Part shown: piece by piece, positions 1 through 8,192 of the stretch
Layout: each line of letters opens with the position of its first letter
Position numbering within the stretch: position 1 is the first letter of the stretch
Source of the DNA: Parvularia atlantis
Lineage: Eukaryota > Opisthokonta > Rotosphaerida
Direction: 5' to 3'
Length of the DNA: 22,168 nt
Assembly: GCA_943704415.1 (NCBI GenBank)
Contig: CALSCO010002418.1
Span: forward strand, 1-22,168
Made by a program: the position numbers and the translations under genes
The notes under the pieces: generated by a model
Databases searched by the model: none
Seen by the model: the letters and a program-made list of their open reading frames with translations, nothing else
Told to the model about the DNA's origin: nothing

Positions 1-114
<114 letters not shown>

Positions 115-116
115 AG

Positions 117-132
117 TAAGCAAGCAAGCAAG
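117..132. repeat. (AAGC)n short tandem repeat
   Basis: A few copies of AAGC with one variant unit bridge the CA run and the RasGAP stop codon at 134-136. Confidence 0.75.
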
Positions 133-133
133 T

Positions 134-3100
134 TCAGTTCCCAACGGCCGAGCCGCTGTCACCCGCTGGCGTCGTCCACGCCGAGGGCGACGCGGCCAAC
201 GCGGCCAGGGTGTCGGTGGGCGCACCAGCGCGCGGGCTGAGCGGCAGCGGCGGCACGTTGCGCGTCTCTTCACGATGCTGCGCGCAGGGTCGGTCAGCAC
301 GAGTGCGCCCCGCAACTGCGGCGCGAACCATCGCGCGCGTGTGCGGCCCGCTGATGATCGGGCTGAGCGTCATCGTCATGCCCGTGTCGCCTGCGATCTG
401 GCTGCGCGGCTGCGCGCCGAGCTGCACGCAGCGCTGGCCCAGGCGCCCGACCTCGCCGTAGATCTCGGCGATGCTTGGTTGCTGGCGCGGCCGTCTGAGC
501 GATCGCTCGCCGTGGCCACACGCGCACCCAAGCGCACCGTCACGAGCGTCGGGTGGGAGAGGATCTTGCTCGTGAGCATCTCAAACGTGCCCCGGACCTC
601 CTCCAGCTCGCGCGCGAGATCGAGCGTGAGCCGGGCAGACGTCGTCGGCGTGGTCTGCTTCGGCGGCATCTGGCGGTACGGCCATGAGCTTCGTGCACAC
701 ACCGAGCAGGCGCGCCGCACTGCAAGCACGCGGATGAACTGGCGCATCTCGTCCATGTTGTCGGTCACGAACGCGTTGATCTCGCCCATGAACGCGGCCT
801 CCTTGGCAGACTCGCCCACGATGTTGGCCAGGTTCTGCATGATCTTGGCGATGAGGGTGAGCGCGCGGTTCGTGCGTGTGTCGGCGGGCTCTGCGGCGAA
901 CACGGCGCAAGAGTCAGTCGTGCGCTCAGCAGGCGGCGCCCGTCGCACCCGATATCAACCCGTGCACGGCGGGCGTCATCACCGCGGGGCAAACGAGGCG
1001 CAGGAAGAAGAAGCCGCTGTGCCCGCGCACATCGTACGCGCGTTCGCATTACGCGGTGATGGCGCGCACCTCACGGCCGTAAAGCGAATCTTGGGGTCGG
1101 TTGGGAACTTGAGCGTGACTTGCTCCTGGATGATGCTGAAGAGCGTGCGCATCTCGCTGCGTCGCGAGTGAGCGAAAGCGCCCGCACACACGACGCACAC
1201 GACGTGCACGCACATCGGCACGGCATCCAGCGATGCGTAGATCGCGTCCAGGTACAAGCGCACGTACTGTAGCAGGCGCTTTGTGTTGCGGCGCACATCT
1301 TCGCCTGCGACGCGCGTGTGAGGCATGTGCAACGGTGCACGCCACGCGCACCCTCCTCCAGGCGCGACAGATCGACCTCGCACGACTGCTTGTTGGCAAA
1401 GACGGCCTTGGTCACGTGCGACAGCGCCGCGCGCAGGTAGTCGCCCGCGATCTGCCTCATGAACTGGTCCATCGTCTTGGTCGCGACCGAGTTGCCGCGG
1501 AAGATGACGGCAGGGTCGTCTGCCCACATGCACAAGACATGTCAACACGCGACGAGCGAGTGCACCCGCGCCGGCGCGCGCCCGCACCCGTGCTCTCGAT
1601 CTCGGCGCAGATCAGCTTGGTCAGGTTGCTGATCGCCGCGTTGGACGAAATCCACACGCGCACGAGGTGCCGCGCCACGACGTCGCGATCCGTCACGAGC
1701 ATGTCCAGCAGCGCGCGCACGGCGACCTGGTCCTCCTTGAGCAGCAGCTGCGAACGGTTGGTGCGAGTCAGCCCCTTGCGCGCGGCTGCAGCCGGTCTGT
1801 CGCACCTGCAGGAAAGTGCGGTACTCGCCCAGCGGTAGCACGACCTCGGTCTTCAGCTCGGCCTTAATGCGCAGCGACATCGTCTCGCCACTTGCGGCCT
1901 CGCCCTCGCCGCTGCTGATCATGTTGGACGCCGTCGAGATGGCCGAGTTGATCAGCGCGCCGCTCGCCGACGTCACGGCCGAGATGATCGACGTGGACTC
2001 TTTCTGCTTTGCGGTGCGCTTCAGCGTCTTTGGAGGGTGCGAGGGCGGGCGATGCGCACCGACGATGACGAGCCGAGCGCGGGTGCGAGCGTGAACCACT
2101 CGTTGACCGCGCGCCTCTCGAGCGTGATGCTCGGGATGTCCAGCTCGCCTGGACGCGGCGTCAGCACGTGCTCGCGGCTCGGCGGCGCGCACCAATGTCG
2201 ACCGTGCGCGTGGCCGGGAACGCCGGCTGGCTGACGACGCGGATCGACAGTATCTGGAACGGCTTAATGTCGCTGCGGGGCGCGTCTGAGTGTGTGAGGC
2301 ACACGGCAGACGAGACACGGGCGTGCGCATGCACGCACTCGAGCACGATGCGCTCGTTCCAGAGCGGCGCGAGCGAGTTGGCGCACACGGACGATGTGGC
2401 CTCGTGCCACCGGTCAAGCATGACCTGTTCGCAAACGCGCGCGTTAGGTGCCGCTGCGCGTGGGTTGTGCGCGCGCACGATGCAGTACGGGTTGGCCGTG
2501 CGCCGGATCGGGTCGACCGGCAGCAGGCCACGCGCCTCAACGATGGTGAGCGGGAGCGACATGATCTTGCGGTGCTGCTGCGCGAGCTCTTGTGCTGCCC
2601 GCGGGCGTGAGCAGCCCAGCAATGCGACATCTCGGCGCACGCGCGCGCACCCGGCAGCTCAATCGACGAGCATAGGCGAATCAGCCGCAGCCACTCGAGC
2701 AGGTCGGCGTCCGAGTCGACGGCAAAGTAGATCTTGTTGCTGCCTGCACACGCGGCGATGCGGTTCATGCGCGATGTGCGGCGCCGCTTAGGTGCACGCG
2801 CACCCTGCGACTCAGACAGCTCGAGCAGGAACACGCCCTTGCGGTCAAAGAGCGACTCGTGGATCGGGCGCACGGTGCAGCCCTCCAGCTGGACGACCTC
2901 GGACGGCTTGAGCGACTGTGCGCAGCCCTGTGCGTCAGCGCGCATGCCGAAAGGGACTCGCACGGCGTACGTTCTCCGACTCGAAGCTGTACAGCAGGCG
3001 CGCGGGCGACATGAGCACGAGGAACCGGCTCTTCCACGCGACCGACGACGACGCCATGCCCGTGAGTGCTGGCGACGACGTCAATGCTCCCGCAACACGG

Positions 3101-4548
3101 CAGAGCGCGCAGCCTTGTGCGCACTGGTCCGCTGCACGCGGCCCGCTTTGGTGCTGCCCTGCAGGCTCGACACGGACGCCTTGCTGTAGTGCTCCGCGCC
3201 CGTGTGCTCGTCGATGAAGATGTCGGCGTCGCGGTCGGCGTCGACGTCCTCGAGCGCCTGCGCGGGCGCGGGCAGGATCAGGCGACGCGCACCAGTGGCG
3301 CCTGTGCGCGCGCACCTTAAACACGCGGTCGCAGCCGGCCTTGACGCGCGTGGGCAGGCGCGCCTCCAGCTGCTCGCAGATCGTCAGCGTCTCCTTGACG
3401 TAGCGCACGCGCGTGAACTCGAGCGCCTGGAACCTCTGCGAGCCAGTGGCGGTTAGCTCGGCTGTTGTGCGTGCGCCCCGGCGGGGCGCGCACGTCGAGC
3501 AGCGACGGCATCCAGCGCTTGTAGTACAGCTCCTGGCGGTCATCGCAGATGCTCTTGCACTGCTCCACCTGGATCTCGCTCGCCCGGGCCTTCTCGCGCG
3601 CGACCTGCGCCTTCATCACGGCCTGGGCGACCAGGACTGTTATCGGCCACGCGCGCACGTGCAGCGGGCGCACACCTTGCTCAGATCGGCCGGCGTGTTG
3701 GAGCGCGTGAGCGAGAGCGTCTTCGCTGGCAGCGCGTTGCTCTTGTCCTCGGCCGCCTCGAGCTCCTTGAGCAGCTTGTCGTGGTTGTCCTTGGCCTGTT
3801 TGGGTCGCGCGGATGCAAGCGCGGATGCATCAGTGCTCGCGGACGCCGCGAAGGACGCGCGCCTTCTTGAGCGACGAGAAGGCGTCCTGCAGCTCGTCCT
3901 TGTAGCGCGTGCCCTCGGTCACGAGCTGCGCGGATGGCGCACGCGGTCACGTCGCGGCACGGGGCACATCGACGGCGCGCGCACCGCCTTCTTCAGCGTC
4001 TCGTTTTCCTTGACGAAGCTCTGGAACGACTCGACGAGGAGCTTGCCGATCTGGTTCGTGAGCTGGCGCTGCGGCGACGGAGGGACGAGTGGTGAGCGCG
4101 CGCGTGACGCGGGCGCGGCGCCGCGCACGTGCAGATTGCCGATCTCCTCGACCTCGCCCACGAGCGCCATCCACGCGTCCCACAGCGAGCCCTTGCACGA
4201 CGACGACGACTTGCGCTTGGCCTGCAGCACGCTCTGCGCGAGCTTGACCATGTTTTTGCTGTGCTCACGGTCCGTCAGCGGCACCCGATGTGCGCGCACA
4301 CGCCCCTCCCCGCCGCCGCGGCGCACCTGTACTCGTCCTCGATCTGCTGCCGGCGCTTGAAGAAGCCGTGCATGTCCTTGAGCACGTCCAGCCCGTCGCC
4401 CGCGTGCGCGCAGACCGCGTCAAAGTGATCCTGCCAGTGGTCGCGCACACACGCGCATTGCATCGTGCGATCCGCCGCATCCGCCGTCAGCCGCGCCGGC
4501 ACAGCTCGCGCAGCCCGATCGCACCAGTAGCGTCGCCGAGTACTTCAT
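134..4548 (-). CDS. F-BAR / PH / C2 / RasGAP multidomain Ras GTPase-activating protein
   Basis: Predicted to bind curved membrane and switch off a Ras-type GTPase. The 26-exon model encodes 987 aa. An F-BAR region (about residues 1-300) starts with an FCH-like stretch containing FFKRRQQIEDEY, followed by long helices. A PH domain (about 303-403) has the closing-helix Trp in LLEWLRLIRL. A C2 domain (about 412-500) contains ANPYCI and SLAPLWNE. The RasGAP domain (about 600-850) has VIFRGNSVATK, whose Arg is the expected arginine finger, and FFFLRLVCPAVM. A low-complexity tail ends in TGA. Introns: 278-328 (optional, in frame), 482-537, 670-720, 891-948, 1017-1069, 1157-1213, 1305-1351, 1520-1587, 1748-1805, 2004-2059, 2149-2192, 2273-2326, 2425-2478, 2595-2650, 2744-2803, 2916-2970, 3069-3124, 3258-3315, 3436-3493, 3623-3675, 3796-3862, 3926-3984, 4069-4128, 4259-4326, 4431-4524. 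The 5' end is least certain: the ATG at 4548 needs the 94-base first intron, while an internal ATG near 4459 would keep a Trp before DHFDAV. Acceptors at 2004, 2595 and 2916 have near-equal alternatives. Confidence 0.9.
2273..2326 (-). other. Candidate GC-AG intron in the RasGAP gene (C2 domain)
   Basis: No GT donor here keeps frame into the next exon. A GC donor (GCACGC) with the acceptor CCGCAG gives a smooth C2 strand (ECVHADIKPF). The 54 bases are also open in frame, so retention would add 18 residues; that alternative is not excluded. Confidence 0.6.
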
Positions 4549-4648
4549 CGCGGCAGGCGCCAAGCGGCAGGCGGCAGGCGGCAAGCGGCAGACGGCAAAG
4601 CCGCGCGATGAAGAAGAAAGCGCGACACAACAGTGACACCGCCCATCC
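4549..4648. promoter_or_regulatory. Spacer between TPR gene stop and RasGAP start
   Basis: This 100-bp spacer must hold both the 3' end of the TPR gene and the promoter or 5' UTR of the RasGAP gene, which share a strand. Half of it is the 7-bp tandem repeat at 4552-4600. I see no TATA box and no AATAAA. Confidence 0.55.
4552..4600. repeat. 7-bp tandem repeat, seven units (GGCARRC)
   Basis: Seven consecutive heptamers match GGCAGGC, GCCAAGC, GGCAGGC, GGCAGGC, GGCAAGC, GGCAGAC and GGCAAAG. The array ends three bases short of the RasGAP ATG at 4548, so it sits in that gene's 5' UTR or core promoter. On the coding strand it is a pyrimidine-rich GCYTGCC array. It is either a neutral minisatellite or clustered binding sites. 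Confidence 0.85.
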
Positions 4649-5820
4649 TCACTGCGGTGCGTCACTCTGCTTCGCTGCCGCAGCTCCGGCCTCGCGCTCG
4701 AGTTGGTCGAGCTGAGCAAGGTTCGCAGCGATCTGCTGCACGGCCGAGTGCTCCGGGGGGAGCAGCCGGTCGCGGATCTCCTTGGCCTTGCGCACGAGCG
4801 GCCGCGCCATCGCAAACTGCCCGCGGCGCATGTACACGAAGCCAAGATTGTTGAGCGCGGTCGAGACTGAAAACGCGCGCATGAGATGCAGTGGAGGCCG
4901 GTATGGGCGGCGCACCGGGCACGTTGTTGTCGCCAAAGATCTCCATCAGCCGCGTGAGCGCGTGCCAGCAGTGCCACTCGGCCTCGGCCAGCTTGTCGGC
5001 CTCGATCTGCATCGCCGCGATCGACGAGCTGCTCGCCAGGAACGCCTGCGTCATTTCCTCGACCTGCTCGTCCGGCACGGTCTCGAGCTGCTTGGCGTAG
5101 CACGTGTTGTTCTCGGCCAGCAGCGCAATCGCCCGCGGGTGGTTCTCGGCGTGTGCGCGCAGGGCCATGGCCAGGTTGAGCGCGGCCGTCAGCGTCGAGC
5201 GGTGCTCGCGGCCGACCGCGACCTGGTACGTGTCGAACGCCTGCTGGTACATGAGCACGGCGCGGTCGACATTGCCCTGACGCTGGCGATGGCGCGACGG
5301 ATCAGCAGACGTGCAGAAGAAGCACACGCAACACGCGCACCCGCCACACGTAGCCCAGATTGTTGAGCGCGCTTGCGTACGCCGGGTGCGCCTTGCCAAA
5401 GTGCGCCTCGATCACCGCCAGCGCCTCCTCGCCCAGCTTGAGCGCCTCGCCCCACTGCGCCTTGTCGATGGCCGCGCCCATCTCGTTGTTGAGACCCTGC
5501 ACGCGCGCCACGAGCTCGGCGTCCTTCGGGTCGATCGGCTCGGCGTGCTGCTCGTGCGCGCCCGCGTCGCCGTGCGCATGGCTGTGCTCGTGGCCGTGGC
5601 ACGGCTGGCCGTCGGCGTGGCTGTGGCCGTGCTCGTTGTTGTCGCCGGGCCTCGTCGTGAAGAAACGCGCGACCAGCCGCGGCACGATCGCAGCGGCAGC
5701 GGGCAGCACCAACCGCGGGCGCACGGCACGCAGCACGGGCGCAGAGGCGCGATGCAGCGCGCGGCGAACGGTGAACGACAGCATTGGCCAGAGAAAGCGA
5801 AATGCGCGGGACCCGATCAT
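4649..5820 (-). CDS. TPR-repeat protein with mitochondrial-type presequence and His-rich segment
   Basis: Three exons encode 354 aa; introns are 4867-4915 and 5283-5340. The first 59 residues have no Asp or Glu and many Arg, ending in LVARFFTTR, which looks like a mitochondrial matrix presequence. Residues 64-92 then hold ten His (HGHSHADG, HGHEHSHAHG), a plausible metal-binding linker. The rest is TPR repeats of kinesin-light-chain style, for example NNLGYVWRRQGN and NNLGFVYMRRGQFAMA. TPRs bind other proteins; the partner cannot be read from sequence. TTC19-like or KLC-related mitochondrial proteins are possible families, neither proven. The ATG at 5820 overlaps the TGA of the upstream monooxygenase gene; an in-frame ATG at 5784 would give 342 aa and a 36-base leader with the presequence largely kept. 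The stop is TGA at 4649-4651. Confidence 0.88.
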
Positions 5821-8130
5821 CACTCAGCCCAGAACGTGCGCACGAGGCCGGTCGCCTTGAGCACGAGCTCGAGCGCGCGGCCGGCGAGCGTGTCGGAGAA
5901 GGCGTCGGGCAGGCGCGCCTGGGCGCCCTTGCCGTCGACGACAAAGTCGCGCAGGCGCGGCGCGAGCGTCGCCCAGCCGTACGACACGGTCGTGTGCGGC
6001 CACGCGGCGAAGATGTGGCCCTCTGTGCGCGACCGTCAGCGGGCGTGTTGGCGCGCACGTGGACGAGCGGCGACGCGCACCGGACGACTTGTACCAGCTC
6101 GTGCACCCGGCAGCCCAGACGGACTTGCTCAGCGCCCGCTGAATGTTGGCGTTGAAGTGCTCAAACACGTCCGTGCGGACCTCGACCGAGCGCAGGTCGG
6201 CATCGAGCGTGAGCCGCACCATCTTGCAGATGTAGTTGACTTGCTGCTCGCATTGCATGTCAGCGGGCGCGGGCGAGCGCGTGCGTATGCGCACCATCTC
6301 GATCGTCAGCAGCGCCGAATTGTGCCCGCTGCCAGTCGACGGGCCGAGGCACATCAGCAGGTTCGGGAAGTGCGGGATCGACATGCCTGGCAGTGCGCAT
6401 CGCGTCAAGCGGTGCTGCCAGCGCGGGCGGCACGAACACATACCGAGGTACGCCTCGGGGCCGCCACGCTGCTCCCAGAACTGGTCAAGCTCGACGCCGC
6501 CGCGGCCGCGCACGGTCATCGGCACCTTGCCCACCTGGAAGCCCTGCGAGCGCGCGTGCTGCGCCGTTAGCCAACGGCGCCCACGCTCACACACACACAG
6601 CGCCGCACGGCGCACCGTCGCAAACACAATCACGTCTGCCGGCACCGTCACGCCCTCGCGCGTCACTAGGCCGCTCTCCGTCGCGCGCGCGATGCCGCCC
6701 GTCTCCAGCCGCACGTTGGGCTTCTCGAGCGTCTGCAGAAAGTCGTCCGAGACGATCACGCGCTTGCAGCCGATCGGGTAGTCGGGCACGAGCTTGCTGC
6801 GCAGCTCCTTGTTCTGCCCGCGCAGCGTCAGCACTGCACAACTGCGCACGCGCACGCACCTTGACGCTCTGCTTGATGTTTTGCCTGGCCAGCATCATCG
6901 CGACGGCGTTGAGCCACGTGTCCTTCTGGAACGCGAAGAAGCGCAGCTCGCACTGCGCGCGCGTCGTCCCGCATGAGCGCGCTCGCCGTCGGCCAGGCAC
7001 AGCGCACCGTCCAGAACAGCAGCATGCGGTACAGGAACATGAGGCCCGGCACGAAGCGGAAGAGCCACTTGGCGATCGCGGTGTAGTTGTAGTTGTCTGC
7101 ACGTGCGCCTGTGCGTGTGAGCAGCACGCGGACGGCGCAGGCACGCACGCACGCCGCGGCATGATCCAGTTGGGCGAGCGTTGCATGATCGTCAACTGCT
7201 TGACGACCGGTTGTATCTGCGGCGCGACCTGAATGCCGCTGCACTGCTGTCAAACGGAGCGTGCACACGCCGCGCCGTCGCGCACCTCGCCGCGTTGCCC
7301 ACGAGCGCCACGTTCTTGCCTGCCAAGTCGATCGTGTGGTCCCACCGCGCCGTATGCACCATGCGGCCCTGGAACTTATCAAAGTCGGCGATCTGCGCCC
7401 GCGCGCGCGCGCCGTTTGCCTCAGCCACCGCCACTCGCTTGCGCAGGCCGACAACGCGCCTCCGGGTAGCGCGGGATGTGCAGGCCGCCGACGCAGCTGA
7501 CCACGAACCGCGCCAGCACCACGCTCGTCTCACGCGTCTCGGTATGCCGCGTCGTCACCTGCCACAGCGACCGGTCCTCGAGCCACTCGACCGCGATTGC
7601 CTGCGCCGTCCGTGGTCAGACCGCCAGCGGCTCGCACAAGGCCACGCCACACGCGCCTCGGTGTTGAACCGGATGCGCTCGCGCACGCGGTACTTGATCG
7701 CCACCCGCTCAAAGTAGCCCAGGATCTCGGGCTGGAGCGAGTAGAACTTGGTCCATTCTGCGCCCGATGCATCAGCGGCGCAGCAGCATCCCGACGGACA
7801 TCCGTGCCGCTGTTGAGCTCGAAGCTGAACGAGTACAGGTGCGACGCGACCTGCCGGCGCCGTCAGCAACCCCGAAGTGCCACCGCGCGCGCCACCGCTA
7901 CGCACGTCGCAGCCGCAGCCCGGGTACTGGTTATCCCACCAAGTACCAGACAGGTTGGCGTTCTTCTCCACCACGACAAAGTCGTCCACGCGCGCGGCCT
8001 CGCGCAGCCGCACCGCGGCGCAGATGCCCGACGGTCTGGCAGGATGATCAGCACGGCGCGCCCGATCTGCACGGACGGCCACGCACCCAGCGCCGACAAC
8101 GACGGCGGTGAGCACGGCCGGCGCTTCCAT
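5820..8130 (-). CDS. Type I Baeyer-Villiger monooxygenase (FAD/NADPH)
   Basis: Flavoprotein predicted to insert oxygen next to a ketone using NADPH and O2. Fourteen exons encode 529 aa, normal for the family. In order: FAD-binding VVVGAGPSGICAA near the N terminus, GTWWDNQYPGCGCDV, ASHLYSFSFEL, then FQGRMVHTARWDH, which fits the FxGxxxHxxxW(P/D) fingerprint separating BVMOs from FMOs. A second Rossmann loop VGNAASGIQVAP follows, with Ala where the middle Gly usually sits. Later come PIGCKRVIVSDDF, DVIVFATGFQ and FPNLLMCLGPSTGSGHNS. The substrate is unknown. Introns: 6023-6080, 6244-6294, 6387-6443, 6544-6615, 6814-6859, 6953-7007, 7097-7152, 7239-7285, 7393-7459, 7601-7656 (or 7601-7650 with a GT donor), 7758-7807, 7851-7905, 8036-8086. 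Those at 7393 and 7758 need GC donors. The start ATG is at 8130-8128; the stop TGA (5822-5820) shares its A with the TPR gene ATG. Confidence 0.94.
7393..7459 (-). other. GC-AG intron in the monooxygenase gene (donor GCGCGT)
   Basis: The upstream exon reads LHIPRYPE and the downstream exon IADFDKFQGRMVHT, and the frame changes between them. Only a donor at GCGCGT directly after the Glu codon joins them in phase, with acceptor GGGCGCAG. The 67 bases cannot be exonic because length and frame do not allow it. Confidence 0.75.
7758..7807 (-). other. GC-AG intron in the monooxygenase gene (donor GCACGG)
   Basis: Splicing at GCACGG joins FELNS to EWTKFYSLQPEI, as the family requires. The nearby GT donor (GTCCGT) breaks the frame. 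The 50-base length is typical here. Confidence 0.7.
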
Positions 8131-8192
8131 TGCGACACGGGCGTCCCGTCGGCGAAATGGTGTCGCACGCACTCGTCACGTGACGCAGAATT
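8131..8192. promoter_or_regulatory. 62-bp divergent promoter between monooxygenase and TELO2, with palindromic CACGTG box
   Basis: Start codons of the two genes lie 62 bp apart on opposite strands, so all basal promoter signals for both must fit here or inside the first exons. A perfect 12-bp palindrome CGTCACGTGACG sits at 8174-8185, eight bases before the TELO2 ATG. TCACGTGA is the core bound by bHLH factors of the Cbf1/USF type in other eukaryotes; use of the site here is inference. No TATA box is visible. Confidence 0.7.

Noticed and set aside
1542-2963. Long single frame through the PH/C2 part of the RasGAP gene taken as one exon
   Set aside because: It includes several GTGCG...GCAG introns by read-through; the intervening stretches interrupt PH and C2 motifs that become continuous only after splicing.
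7758-7800. GT donor GTCCGT as the intron start in the monooxygenase
   Set aside because: It puts the next exon out of frame with EWTKFYSLQPEI; the GC donor eight bases upstream restores it.
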